Assembly (NCBI RefSeq): GCF_023074075.1
Contig: NZ_JADPKT010000033.1
Span: 248,001 to 312,000, forward strand
Direction of reading: 5' to 3'
Source of the DNA: Bradyrhizobium sp. 138
GTDB lineage: Bacteria; Pseudomonadota; Alphaproteobacteria; Rhizobiales; Xanthobacteraceae
DNA length: 64,000 nucleotides
The notes beneath the pieces were generated by a model. That model made no database searches and had not been told where the DNA came from. It saw only the letters and a list, made by a program, of their open reading frames with translations. Shown here piece after piece: positions 41,976 to 50,691 of the stretch; the first letter of the stretch is position 1, and the number at the start of each line of letters is the position of its first letter. The position numbers were made by a program, and so were the translations under genes.

Positions 41976-43150
41976 GACGCCCTCCTGTTGCAGGACCTTG
42001 TTATGACGCTTTGTGATTGCCGCGCCTGGTTGCTCGCGGCTTCGCTGGGGCGCAATGCTCCGGCGCTCTTCAATGTGGAGACAATCTCGGCCGCCCGGTC
42101 CGGCAGCAGTTCCGGATAAATGGGAAGGGAGAGAAAGTCGTTCGCAAGCATCTCGGTAACGGGCAGATCACCGGCCCGATAACCGAGTTCAGCGTAGGCC
42201 TTCTGCAGATGAACCGGAATCGGATAGTGAATCCCCGCCCCGATGCCGGCGTCCCGCAACAACGTGAGCGCGTCGTTGCGCCGCTGCAATCTGACCGAAT
42301 AGACATGATACACGTGGCGGGAGTGCGAGGGCGGTCGCGGACGCGCGAATGGGAGCTCAGAAAGCAGTTCGTTGTATCGTTCTGCGAGCGATCGGCGGGC
42401 CTCGGTCCAGCGCTCGATGTAGTCCAACTTGACATTCAGGATCGCGCTCTGGATCTCGTCCATGCGATAATTGTATCCCGAAATGACGTGATCGTATTTC
42501 GCCTCCTGCCCCCAGTCCCGCAACAGCGACACGCGGCGCGCGAATTCAGGCCGATCAGTCACGACGGCCCCACCCTCGCCGAATGCTCCCAGATTCTTGC
42601 CCGGGTAAAAGCTGAAGCACCCCAGATCTCCGATCGAGCCTGCGCGGCGCTCCCGGTATTCCGCGCCGTGCGCCTGCGCAGCGTCCTCAATGACGACCAG
42701 ACCGTAACGCCGCGCAATCGACATGATGGGGTCCATGTCGGCCATCAATCCATGGAGGTGGACCGGCAGGATGGCTTTGGTTCGAGGTGTTATCGCAGCC
42801 TCGATCAGTGCCGGATCCATCGTCCACGTGACCGGATCAACGTCGACAAAAACCGGTTTGGCCCCGCTGTAGAGAATGGCAGCGGTTGTCGCCACGAACG
42901 TCATGGACACCGTGACGACTTCATCACCGGGTCCGACGCCCGCTGCCAACAGCGCGAGGTGAAGCGCAGAGGTCCCACTATTCACTGTGAGGCAATGCGC
43001 AGTCCGGCAATATTCCGCAAAACGCCCTTCGAAGGCTGCGACCTCCGGCCCGAGCACAAAATGCCCGCTGCCGACGACCCTTGCCACCGCGGCGTCGATT
43101 TCCGGCTTGATTTGACAGTATTGGGCTTTCAGATCCAGGAAGGGTATCAA
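41972..43150 (-). CDS. DegT/DnrJ/EryC1/StrS-type sugar aminotransferase (copy 2)
   Basis: A 392-residue PLP aminotransferase. Landmarks are 'VNSGTSALHLALLAAGVGPG', 'VVIEDAAQAHGAEY', the lysine in 'FSFYPGKNLGAFGEGGAV' and 'GYNYRMDEIQSAIL'. The GKNLGA form of the lysine motif is that of WbpE/WlbC and related enzymes making 3-amino sugars. It could act after the Gfo/Idh/MocA dehydrogenase at 45323 and before the hexapeptide acetyltransferase at 43257 in a 3-acetamido route. It opens the three-gene overlapped unit. Upstream is an AT-rich gap. It differs clearly from copy 1, so the two likely serve different sugars. Confidence 0.92.
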   Translation of the reverse strand: MIPFLDLKAQYCQIKPEIDAAVARVVGSGHFVLGPEVAAFEGRFAEYCRTAHCLTVNSGTSALHLALLAAGVGPGDEVVTVSMTFVATTAAILYSGAKPVFVDVDPVTWTMDPALIEAAITPRTKAILPVHLHGLMADMDPIMSIARRYGLVVIEDAAQAHGAEYRERRAGSIGDLGCFSFYPGKNLGAFGEGGAVVTDRPEFARRVSLLRDWGQEAKYDHVISGYNYRMDEIQSAILNVKLDYIERWTEARRSLAERYNELLSELPFARPRPPSHSRHVYHVYSVRLQRRNDALTLLRDAGIGAGIHYPIPVHLQKAYAELGYRAGDLPVTEMLANDFLSLPIYPELLPDRAAEIVSTLKSAGALRPSEAASNQARQSQSVITRSCNRRAS

Positions 43151-43256
43151 GATTCAAAACCTTGGATTTGGGTCACAATTAAATAATTAACTCGCATTAT
43201 AATATTAAATCAAGCGCAATTTCAAAATGTAAAAATGGATTAATTCGATGGTGGCC
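43151..43256. promoter_or_regulatory. AT-rich gap with ATTAAAT motifs
   Basis: This 106-base gap reads 'cacaattaaataattaactc' then 'tataatattaaatcaagcg' and 'ggattaattcg'. Two ATTAAAT heptamers lie within 30 bases, next to the start of the DegT copy 2 operon, where they could bind H-NS-like protein or form a promoter. Confidence 0.5.
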
Positions 43257-43769
43257 CTAAGAGACTTCGCCGATGAAGGCACGATGCGCGGCGGCCCCGC
43301 TTCCGGCGGCGGACATGGTCCGAGCGGGCACTCCCGCGACGGTGGCACCCGGTGCAACGTCCTTTGTCACGACCGAGCCCGCACCGACGGACGCACCCGC
43401 GCCGATCGTGACACCACATAGAATTGTGGCGTTGGAGCCAATGGAAGCCCCCTTGCCGACGTGAGTGCGCTGCAATGTCCAGTCCGAACCTTGCTGAGGA
43501 CGACCATCCGCGGTTGTGGCCTTCGGATGTTTGTCGTTTGTGAACATCACGCCATGACCGATAAATACCTCATCCTCGATCGTGACGCCTTCGCAGATGA
43601 AGCTGTGCGATGATATTTTGCACCGCGCGCCTATCTTCGCTCCAGCCTGGATCTCGACGAAAGTTCCGATCCTGCTCTCATCGCCAACGATGCAGCCGTA
43701 CAGGTTAACCAGTTCCGGGTGAGGGATACGGACCTCGCGACCAAGTTCTACGTCTTGCGTGATGGGCAT
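43257..43769 (-). CDS. Left-handed beta-helix (hexapeptide) acetyltransferase, WbpD/WlbB-like
   Basis: A 170-residue protein made mainly of hexapeptide repeats: 'DESRIGTFVEIQAGAKIGAR', 'VTIEDEVFIGHGVMF', 'GKGASIGSNATILCGVTIGA', 'GASVGAGSVVTKDVAPGATV'. It ends with the usual 'AGVPARTM' segment. A trimeric enzyme of this kind N-acetylates 3-amino sugars on UDP with acetyl-CoA (WbpD, WlbB). It would act after a DegT aminotransferase. The ATG at 43769 is used; a GTG three codons earlier is possible. It follows the flippase gene by about 31 bases on the same strand. Confidence 0.9.
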   Translation of the reverse strand: MPITQDVELGREVRIPHPELVNLYGCIVGDESRIGTFVEIQAGAKIGARCKISSHSFICEGVTIEDEVFIGHGVMFTNDKHPKATTADGRPQQGSDWTLQRTHVGKGASIGSNATILCGVTIGAGASVGAGSVVTKDVAPGATVAGVPARTMSAAGSGAAAHRAFIGEVS

Positions 43770-43800
43770 ATTCCGCACTCCGAATGATCTCGTAGAACCG

Positions 43801-45276
43801 CTATGGCGCCGTCCGCGAAGGCCACAGCCCCGGTGCCATTCTCACCAAGCCGGCTGCGGCGTACTGAAACTGCTGCAAGAGCGGGTGCCCGGTAACCACC
43901 AGTCCCAGCCACCAACAGAGTACAGCAACGAAGAAGGCCGAGGCCAACCCTGCACCTGAGGTAAGACCTCCAGCCTCCGTGAGCGCCGTACAAATAGATG
44001 CACCGGCGATCACAAGAGCGGTTACAGCTCCGCTTCTCCATAAGGTACGTATGAATTCGGCTGGCCGAAGGCCGAGGTGTCGGCCCAGAAAATAAAACGC
44101 GACTGCTGCTTGAAATGGCAATGTCACAAGAGCGGACGCTGCAACGGCGTGCACGCCCAGAAAGGATGCGCCGAAGATGACCAGAAGTGATGGTGGCAGC
44201 GAAATCAACGACGAGATCAGCGCATCCTGCACCCTTCCGACTGCAACAAAGACCGGATAGGTTAAGCAGGCCGCGAAAAGCGCAAGGTTGCCGATACAGA
44301 GCAGTTGCACGAGCGGAACGACCTCAATCCACGTCGGACCGAGCCAGAGCAGAATGATTGGCCGGGCCATGATGGCCATAAAGATCAAGAACGGCCACTG
44401 CACGGCGGAGAGCAACTGAATGGCCTCGAGATAGACAGACTTGAGATCGCCGCTTGCTTTGCTTCGGCCAACGATTGCCGGCATGACGACCGGACTTATG
44501 ACTTGCGTGACCAGCTTGTCGAATATCTGCGTCGCGGCGGTTGCCCGGCTGTAAAGACCGACGGCGGCGAAGTCGAGCACTCTGGCCAGGAACAGCTGCG
44601 GCGCCAGGCCGTAAAACACATTCAGGACGCTCACCGCGCCCGAGTAGAGACCGAAACCGACGATCTCTCGGCAATCGACCAGGGACGGCCGCATCACTTC
44701 AAAATCTCTCCGCCATATCAGCAGCATCACGGCCAGCACCGCGTTGCCGGCCACTCCTCCCCAGAGCGGAGCCATGTAGCTGAACTGCGCCATTGCGAGA
44801 GCAACCGAAACGATGGCGATCGTCACACCTGCCGCGAGGTTACAGATTGCGAGCACGCCAAACTGCATCTCACGACGGAACAATGCGGCTATGGTTCCGG
44901 AGAACGGCAGCAAGAGAAGATTCAGGGCAGAGACCTCGATCCCTCGGCCTAAGCGGTCCAGCTCGAAGAAGCGCGCGATCGGCTGCGCAAGCACGAACAG
45001 CACCAAAGCCGTGGCAGCTGAGATCATGAGAGTAATCGTGAACGTCGTCTGCACGCTCGCGCGCGACAATTCTCGCTTCTGAATCAGATAGCTTGCGCCT
45101 GCAAATTCCTGGAAGCAGGCCGCGATGATGGACGTGATGGCGTTCACGACGGCATAGATGCCAAACTCTTCCGGGGACAGCAAACGCGCAAGAACGGCGG
45201 TCGCGACAAAGACCAGCAGCAGGCCGACGTAGCGGTCGAGCGCTGAGAACAGAATCGAGCGCTGCACGGATCTCAT
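43801..45276 (-). CDS. Polysaccharide flippase (Wzx/MOP family)
   Basis: A protein of about 491 residues with 12-14 predicted helices. It begins 'MRSVQRSILFSALDRYVGLL' and continues 'FGIYAVVNAITSIIAACF', 'QRSILFSALDRY' marking the family's first helix. It carries lipid-linked oligosaccharide units across the inner membrane. Pairing with a Wzy-like polymerase (32067) makes a Wzx/Wzy pathway. An ATG at 45276 with GGAAGA upstream is used; one at 45291 is also possible, and still longer readings would overlap the preceding gene. It follows the Gfo/Idh/MocA gene on the same strand. Confidence 0.9.
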   Translation of the reverse strand: MRSVQRSILFSALDRYVGLLLVFVATAVLARLLSPEEFGIYAVVNAITSIIAACFQEFAGASYLIQKRELSRASVQTTFTITLMISAATALVLFVLAQPIARFFELDRLGRGIEVSALNLLLLPFSGTIAALFRREMQFGVLAICNLAAGVTIAIVSVALAMAQFSYMAPLWGGVAGNAVLAVMLLIWRRDFEVMRPSLVDCREIVGFGLYSGAVSVLNVFYGLAPQLFLARVLDFAAVGLYSRATAATQIFDKLVTQVISPVVMPAIVGRSKASGDLKSVYLEAIQLLSAVQWPFLIFMAIMARPIILLWLGPTWIEVVPLVQLLCIGNLALFAACLTYPVFVAVGRVQDALISSLISLPPSLLVIFGASFLGVHAVAASALVTLPFQAAVAFYFLGRHLGLRPAEFIRTLWRSGAVTALVIAGASICTALTEAGGLTSGAGLASAFFVAVLCWWLGLVVTGHPLLQQFQYAAAGLVRMAPGLWPSRTAP

Positions 45277-45322
45277 TGCGTCTTCCGCCATATCGATTGT
45301 GTCAGCTACGTTGCCGCATGCA

Positions 45323-46384
45323 TCATGCGATCGCTCTCGCCCGCTGCCGGGTTCCGTAAGGCTCACGCAGCAATACCGGCGCCCCCTGTTTTGCGATCGA
45401 GCACGATGCCGCTTCCAGCACTTCGATCACGCGGAGCCCGGAGAGACCGCTTGAAATCGGCTGCCTACCGGTGCTTACGCAATCGACAAAATGCTCCACC
45501 TCCGACTGTAGCGCCTCCGTGGTCGAGATATGCGGAGCCCACATGTCGCCGGCGCGATAGCCAATCCGAAACTGATGTGCATCTTCGGGAGGCGCATCAA
45601 GCGTAATTCCCTTGTCATAGACCTTTATCTTTTCGGTCGGCTCGAGATCGTCGTAGACAATCATCTTCTTGCTGCCACCGATGAAAGTCTGGCGCACCTT
45701 GACGGGCGACAGCCAATTGACGCTGACGTGGGCTACGCACGCGTCGGGGAAGAACAAGGTTATGTGAGCCATATTCTCCGGCGAACCGGCGACGTGGCAC
45801 GATCCGGTCGCAGAGACGGCGATCGGCGCTTCATCGAGAATATGCTGGATGATCGAGATATCGTGCACCGCCAAGTCCCAGATCACATTTACGTCCCTTT
45901 GAAACAACCCGAGACTCGCGCGCGTGCTGTCGTAGTAGTAGATATCTCCGAGTTCTCGGCTCAGCAGGAGCTCCCGAATCTTCTGGACCGCTGGCGTGTA
46001 GAGGAAGGTATGATCGACCATGAGCGTCAAGCCGCGCCGATCCGCTTCGTCAATCAAGCGGGTCACGAGCTCGGCACTAGGGGCAAGCGGCTTCTCGACC
46101 AGCACATGCTTTCCGGCCTTCAACGCCGCAATCGCCAGCTCATAGTGGGTATGCACCGGCGTCGCAATTGCGATCGCATCGATCCTGGCATCCTTCAGCA
46201 GATCTTCGTAGCGAGTGGTGATCTCCACCGCCGGATAAACCTGCTTGATTGCGCCAACCCTGCCTGGGTCGAGGTCGCTCACGCTGACGACGCGGGTCGC
46301 AGGATTGATCGAGAAATTGCGAACGAGATTGGGTCCCCAATAGCCGCACCCCACGACGCCGATTCCCAGTTGATCGTCTCGCAT
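45323..46384 (-). CDS. Gfo/Idh/MocA-family nucleotide-sugar dehydrogenase (WbpB/WlbA-like)
   Basis: A 353-residue NAD-dependent oxidoreductase. The Rossmann loop is 'GVVGCGYWGPNLVRNF', and the family's catalytic motif Glu-Lys-Pro is in 'KHVLVEKPLAPSAEL'. 'LTMVDHTFLYTPAVQKI' and 'DVNVIWDLAVHDISIIQHIL' follow the same order as WlbA/WbpB, which oxidise carbon 3 of a UDP-GlcNAc-type uronic acid. A DegT enzyme and a hexapeptide acetyltransferase lie in the same cluster, giving a possible oxidise-aminate-acetylate series for a 3-acetamido sugar. The ATG at 46384 has GAGG upstream. Confidence 0.9.
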   Translation of the reverse strand: MRDDQLGIGVVGCGYWGPNLVRNFSINPATRVVSVSDLDPGRVGAIKQVYPAVEITTRYEDLLKDARIDAIAIATPVHTHYELAIAALKAGKHVLVEKPLAPSAELVTRLIDEADRRGLTLMVDHTFLYTPAVQKIRELLLSRELGDIYYYDSTRASLGLFQRDVNVIWDLAVHDISIIQHILDEAPIAVSATGSCHVAGSPENMAHITLFFPDACVAHVSVNWLSPVKVRQTFIGGSKKMIVYDDLEPTEKIKVYDKGITLDAPPEDAHQFRIGYRAGDMWAPHISTTEALQSEVEHFVDCVSTGRQPISSGLSGLRVIEVLEAASCSIAKQGAPVLLREPYGTRQRARAIA

Positions 46385-46449
46385 GCTAACCTCGATGCAT
46401 CCAGAGAGTACGACTTTAATCATTGCCGACGATCACATCACGCCGGGCA

Positions 46450-47712
46450 TTAGGTCCGCGCTGGCATGTCCTGCCATATGCCCCGGGTATCTATGACATC
46501 GAGATGCCGGCGCTCCGACAGGGGCACCATCTTGAACTCGTCATGATCGACGAGGAGAACCGCGATTTCGCAACTGCGCAGAGCCTCCTCGATGTTCACG
46601 AAGGCGACGCGATAGTCGACCAACTGGGGCGGCAGACGGCGCAGGTTCGGCTCAACGACCTTGACCCGTTCTCCGTACTTCGCGGCGAGATGCGTGGCGA
46701 TTTCCATGGCGGGACTTTCACGCAAATCGTCGACATTGGCTTTGAAGGTCAATCCACAACAAGCGACGTTTGCATAGGGATGATCGTCGATCAGCGCCTC
46801 TGTGCGTTCGATGATCTTCTGAGTTTTTGCGTTGTTGACTTCCCGGCTTGTTCGCATCACGCGCGCCAGGTCCGGTGCGGAGTCGATGATGAACCAGGGA
46901 TCGACCGCAATGCAGTGCCCACCTACTCCCGGTCCTGGCCGCAATACGTTCACGCGTGGATGGCGGTTGGCGATGTCGATCACCTCCCAGACATTGATGT
47001 CGAACCTCTCGCAAATCAGCGAGAGCTCGTTCGCGAATGCTATGTTGGTATCGCGGAAGGCGTTTTCCGTCAGCTTGACCAACTCGGCCGCCCGCGCCGT
47101 GGTCCCGACGCAGGCGCCACGAACAAACATTTTGTAGAAGCGTTGCGCACGCCGCGTGCAGGTTGGCGTAATTCCCCCAATGCACCTGTCGTTATTGATA
47201 AGCTCGGTCAGGATCCGCCCCGGCAACACGCGTTCTGGACAATAGGCGACGTAAATCGCCCCGTCTTCCTTGCCGTTGACACCTATGTGCAGATCTGGCC
47301 TGCGTTCGACGATCCGCTTGGCGATGGCCTCAGTCGTCCCAATCGGCGAAGTCGACTCGAGGATGACGAGATTGCCTGGCGCAAGGATATCGACGATACG
47401 GTCGACTGCGGCATTCACGCTCGACAAGTCCGGACGGTTTTCCCGATCGATCGGCGTCGGCACTGCGATGATGAAGACGTCAGCAGGCTGCGGCTTGGTG
47501 GAGGTCGTCAGGGCACCGCTCGACACGACCTTGGAAACGAGACCATCGAGATCGGGCTCCGCAATATGGATCTTTCCGGACGCGACCGTATCGACGATGC
47601 GCTCATTGGTGTCGATCCCGACCACCTGCAGCCCACGGCTCGCAATCAGCGCCGCGGTCGGCAGCCCGATATAGCCAAGTCCAACCACACAGATTTTCTG
47701 GAGTTCAGGCAT
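46450..47712 (-). CDS. wecC: UDP-N-acetyl-D-mannosamine dehydrogenase (WecC type)
   Basis: A 420-residue UDP-sugar 6-dehydrogenase. 'VVGLGYIGLPTAALIASRG' binds NAD; the catalytic Cys lies in 'GPGVGGHCIAVDPWFI', which is the WecC form of the motif; 'ESTSPIGTTEAIAKRI' and 'TFKANVDDLRESPAMEI' are further family marks. It oxidises carbon 6 of UDP-ManNAc to the uronic acid in two NAD steps. It overlaps the upstream wecB gene by 8 bases and sits with a WecG-like transferase, so UDP-ManNAcA is the probable product. A WbpA-type substrate (UDP-GlcNAc) cannot be fully excluded. Confidence 0.93.
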   Translation of the reverse strand: MPELQKICVVGLGYIGLPTAALIASRGLQVVGIDTNERIVDTVASGKIHIAEPDLDGLVSKVVSSGALTTSTKPQPADVFIIAVPTPIDRENRPDLSSVNAAVDRIVDILAPGNLVILESTSPIGTTEAIAKRIVERRPDLHIGVNGKEDGAIYVAYCPERVLPGRILTELINNDRCIGGITPTCTRRAQRFYKMFVRGACVGTTARAAELVKLTENAFRDTNIAFANELSLICERFDINVWEVIDIANRHPRVNVLRPGPGVGGHCIAVDPWFIIDSAPDLARVMRTSREVNNAKTQKIIERTEALIDDHPYANVACCGLTFKANVDDLRESPAMEIATHLAAKYGERVKVVEPNLRRLPPQLVDYRVAFVNIEEALRSCEIAVLLVDHDEFKMVPLSERRHLDVIDTRGIWQDMPART

Positions 47713-48829
47713 CGAGAAGCACCTTCACGATACGCTCGCTCGCGTGCCCGTCACCAAACGGATTATGCGAACGGGCCATGGCGGCATAAGTCTCGTCATC
47801 GTCGAGCAAGCGAAATGTCTCGGCAACGATCTTGTCGTAGTTCGCACCGACCAGGCGCGCCGTCCCAGCCTCCACCCCCTCAGGACGCTCGGTCGTATCC
47901 CGCATCACCAGGACTGGCTTGCCGAAAGTGGGGGCCTCCTCCTGGACGCCACCTGAATCCGTCAGGACCAGATGCGACAACGAGAGCAGGCTCACGAAGT
48001 CCGTGTATTCCTGGGGAGAAATAAGGACGACCCTCGGGTGATCCGACAACCGGGACGCAAACAAGTCGCGGACGTTCGGATTCGGATGCATGGGGAGCAC
48101 CACAGCAACGTCTTCCCTGCGCAGGATCGTTTCCAACGCGTTCACGATGTTGACGACGCCGCCGCCGAAATTCTCCCGGCGATGGCAGGTCACCAGAATA
48201 ATGCGCCGGTTGCCGTGGCGCTTCTTGATGCCATCCCAGCGGCACGAGAGCCCCGGGTCGGATTCGACCATGGCTTTCGCGAGGATGAGCGCGTCCACCA
48301 CCGTGTTGCCGGTGACGTGAATGCGGTCGTCCGAGACGTTTTCGGAGCGCAGCGCGCGCGCAGCGCGCTCTGTCGGGGCGAAATGCTGATCGGCGATCGA
48401 GCCGACGATCTTGCGGTTCACCTCCTCGGGCCACGGAGCGAAGATGTCGCCGCTGCGCAATCCCGCCTCGATGTGCGAAACCGGTATCCGGTGGTAATAG
48501 GACGCCAGCGCGCCGACCATGGCCGTCGCCGTGTCGCCCTGGACGATGACCCTGGTAGGCTTCACTTTGTCGAGGAGCTCACCGATTTCTCCGAGCAACC
48601 GGGCGGTCAGATGATCCAGCGTCTGATTGGCCGTCATGACGTTCAGATCAAAATCCGGAACTACCTTGGCGAGCTTGAGGACCTGATCAAGCAGCTGTCG
48701 ATGCTGTGCCGTCGCACAGATCGTCAACGAGATGTCCTTGCGATTCTCGGCCTTGAGTCGGTTGATGACCGGAAAGAGCTTGATTGCTTCGGGCCGGGTT
48801 CCCAAAAGGATGAAAAAATGCTTGCGCAC
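47705..48829 (-). CDS. wecB: UDP-N-acetylglucosamine 2-epimerase (non-hydrolysing)
   Basis: A 374-residue enzyme of the WecB family, which interconverts UDP-GlcNAc and UDP-ManNAc. 'LLGTRPEAIKLFPVI' opens the GT-B-like fold; 'VSHIEAGLRSGD', 'ILVTCHRRENFGGG' and 'LTDSGGVQEEAPTFGKPVLV' carry the substrate and catalytic residues. A WbpI-type role on a diacetamido uronic acid is an alternative, because such enzymes look alike and the cluster also has WbpB-, WbpE- and WbpD-like genes. The start codon is GTG with GGAGG upstream, and the gene follows the WecG-like gene by 3 bases. Confidence 0.93.
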   Translation of the reverse strand: MRKHFFILLGTRPEAIKLFPVINRLKAENRKDISLTICATAQHRQLLDQVLKLAKVVPDFDLNVMTANQTLDHLTARLLGEIGELLDKVKPTRVIVQGDTATAMVGALASYYHRIPVSHIEAGLRSGDIFAPWPEEVNRKIVGSIADQHFAPTERAARALRSENVSDDRIHVTGNTVVDALILAKAMVESDPGLSCRWDGIKKRHGNRRIILVTCHRRENFGGGVVNIVNALETILRREDVAVVLPMHPNPNVRDLFASRLSDHPRVVLISPQEYTDFVSLLSLSHLVLTDSGGVQEEAPTFGKPVLVMRDTTERPEGVEAGTARLVGANYDKIVAETFRLLDDDETYAAMARSHNPFGDGHASERIVKVLLDA

Positions 48830-48832
48830 GTC

Positions 48833-49627
48833 TCACCCTCCGATCCGACTCGGGCCCGGCGGCACGGCGCCCGGCGTGCCAAATGTATGCTCTATTGCTT
48901 GCTTGACGAGCGCTTGCGCCAGGATGCCCGCAAACAATGTGTTGGTCGTGGCGTATCGCCACCACATCCGCTCGGGTTCTTGATAGATGCGGTAAAGCCA
49001 TTCGAGGCCCAGCTTCTGAATCCGTGCCGGCGCGCGCAGAACAGTGCCTGCAAGGATATCGAATGCACCGCCTACGCCCATGATGAAGGGGACGCCGAGC
49101 TCGTCACGATGGGCAGCGAGAAAGCGTTCCTTCCGTGGTGTCGGCATGCCAATAAAGAGACAGTCGGCCGCGCTGGACTGGATGTCTCGAACGACCTCAA
49201 TCTCCTGCTCTGGCTTGAAGTAACCGTCGTGCCAGCCCGCGAAGACGAGTGAGGGGCATCTCTCGCGCGCGCGTTGCGTTGCCTGGTGCAGGACGGCGGG
49301 AGTGGCGCCCAGAAAATATGGCTTGTAGCCTTCCCGCGCACATACCGCGAGCAACTCGGTCAGGAGATCGACGCCGGCGACTCGCGAGGTGGCCGGAAGC
49401 CCTAGGGCCCGGGCTCCCCAGAGAATCCCCATGCCGTCGATGCTGACGATGTCGCTGTTGGCGACATCGGCCGCCAGCACAGGATCGGACCGCATGTTGA
49501 CGAGTTTGGCGACGTTCAACGCCACATGTTGCAGCCGTCGGCGGCTGCGCATGGCGCCGCGCGCAAGCTCGACGGTCTCCGCCATCGTCAGCAGATCGAT
49601 AGGGCAGCCCAGGAACGATGCACGCAT
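48833..49627 (-). CDS. wecG: WecG/TagA/CpsF-family glycosyltransferase
   Basis: A 264-residue inner-membrane-associated transferase. 'HVALNVAKLVNMRSDPVLAA', the Asp-Gly motif in 'DIVSIDGMGILWGARAL', 'KPYFLGATPAVLHQATQR' and 'IGMPTPRKERFLAAHRD' are hallmarks of the family. E. coli WecG adds ManNAcA to lipid-linked GlcNAc; with wecB and wecC directly downstream on the same strand, the same donor is likely here. The ATG at 49627 has GGGAGG upstream. This is the first gene of a unit that continues through wecB, wecC, the Gfo/Idh/MocA gene and perhaps the flippase. Confidence 0.92.
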   Translation of the reverse strand: MRASFLGCPIDLLTMAETVELARGAMRSRRRLQHVALNVAKLVNMRSDPVLAADVANSDIVSIDGMGILWGARALGLPATSRVAGVDLLTELLAVCAREGYKPYFLGATPAVLHQATQRARERCPSLVFAGWHDGYFKPEQEIEVVRDIQSSAADCLFIGMPTPRKERFLAAHRDELGVPFIMGVGGAFDILAGTVLRAPARIQKLGLEWLYRIYQEPERMWWRYATTNTLFAGILAQALVKQAIEHTFGTPGAVPPGPSRIGG

Positions 49628-49803
49628 TTGAATTGACCTCCCAAAATGCAATTTTTGTTTAAGTTGCATTTAAGATTATTATATCGATAATATTGGACTG
49701 ATATTTAATTGCAAGGATTAAGTGCGAGGCTTTCCGTATGAAATGAGCGCTCTGCGCCGAGGAGCTCGGATGGCAATCTATAGAATTAAATGGGGCAATT
49801 AAA
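49628..49803. promoter_or_regulatory. AT-rich divergent promoter gap
   Basis: Between wecG and the plus-strand glycosyltransferase lie 'gttgcatttaagattattat', 'gatatttaattgcaagg' (about 49699) and, close to the start at 49804, 'agaattaaatggggcaatta'. These repeat the ATTTAAT/ATTAAAT pattern of other gaps and are candidate promoter or silencer sites. Confidence 0.5.
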
Positions 49804-50691
49804 ATGATCTCAGTCATTATTCCCCACCTCAACCAGACCGATGCGCTGGAAGCTTGCCTGCAAAGCCTGGATGCGCAGACATTGTCGCGGGACTTGTTCG
49901 AGGTGATCGTGGTGGACAACGGCTCGACGATGTCGCCGATGGAGGTCATTGCCGGCCATTCCGGCGTCAGGCTGGAGCACGAACCGCATCCCGGCCCGGG
50001 TCCGGCGCGAAACGCAGGCGCGGCTTGCGCGAGAGGCGACATCCTCGCTTTTATGGATGCCGACTGCCGGGCTCATCCGGACTGGCTGACCGCGATCCAC
50101 AAGGCGTTCCAGCAGGTCAGGCCCGCGACGATCCTCGGCGGAGAGGTTCGCATCAGGCCTGCCGTCGAAGGGAATTTCACCGCGATCGAGGCCTATGAAA
50201 GCGTTTTTGGCTTTCGCAATCGCTTGTACGTCGAGAGGCACGGTTACTCCGTCACGGCAAATCTCGCGGTTCGCCGCGCCGACTTTGCGAGGATCGGACC
50301 TTTCCCGGGCATTCAGTTCGCGGAAGATATGCAATGGGGACAAATGGCCATCCGCGCCGGGTGCGAATTTCTCTACGTCCCCGGGATGATCGTGTTTCAC
50401 CCTGCGCGACGCTCTCTTCGAGAGCTCTATGCGAAGTGGGACCGCCAAATCACGCACTACCGCAACACGGCGCAGGTCGCGCGCGGTTGGCAACTGCGCT
50501 GGTTTGCCACGGCCCTGCTCGTCCTCGCATCGCCGGCGGTCGGCGCCATCACCGTGCTGACGAGCGGACGCCTCCATGGGATAAGCGCACGCCTCAAAGC
50601 GATTGCCGTTCTCTGCGCGGTTCGCAGCCATCGAACGACCAAGATGCTGGCCCTGCTTTGGAGAGATGGCACGATCGTCTGGAATCGCTAG
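49804..50691 (+). CDS. Family 2 glycosyltransferase
   Basis: A 295-residue GT-A enzyme. It opens with 'ISVIIPHLNQTDALEACLQS', then 'DLFEVIVVDNGSTMSPMEV' and the metal-binding Asp-x-Asp in 'ILAFMDADCRAHPDW'. 'GPFPGIQFAEDMQWGQMAIR' is the acceptor-side ED motif. A hydrophobic C-terminal helix ('WFATALLVLASPAVGAITV') suggests membrane attachment. It adds one sugar to the lipid-linked repeat unit. Its stop overlaps the convergent stop of the gene at 50688 by 4 bases. Donor and linkage are unknown. Confidence 0.87.
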   Translation: MISVIIPHLNQTDALEACLQSLDAQTLSRDLFEVIVVDNGSTMSPMEVIAGHSGVRLEHEPHPGPGPARNAGAACARGDILAFMDADCRAHPDWLTAIHKAFQQVRPATILGGEVRIRPAVEGNFTAIEAYESVFGFRNRLYVERHGYSVTANLAVRRADFARIGPFPGIQFAEDMQWGQMAIRAGCEFLYVPGMIVFHPARRSLRELYAKWDRQITHYRNTAQVARGWQLRWFATALLVLASPAVGAITVLTSGRLHGISARLKAIAVLCAVRSHRTTKMLALLWRDGTIVWNR

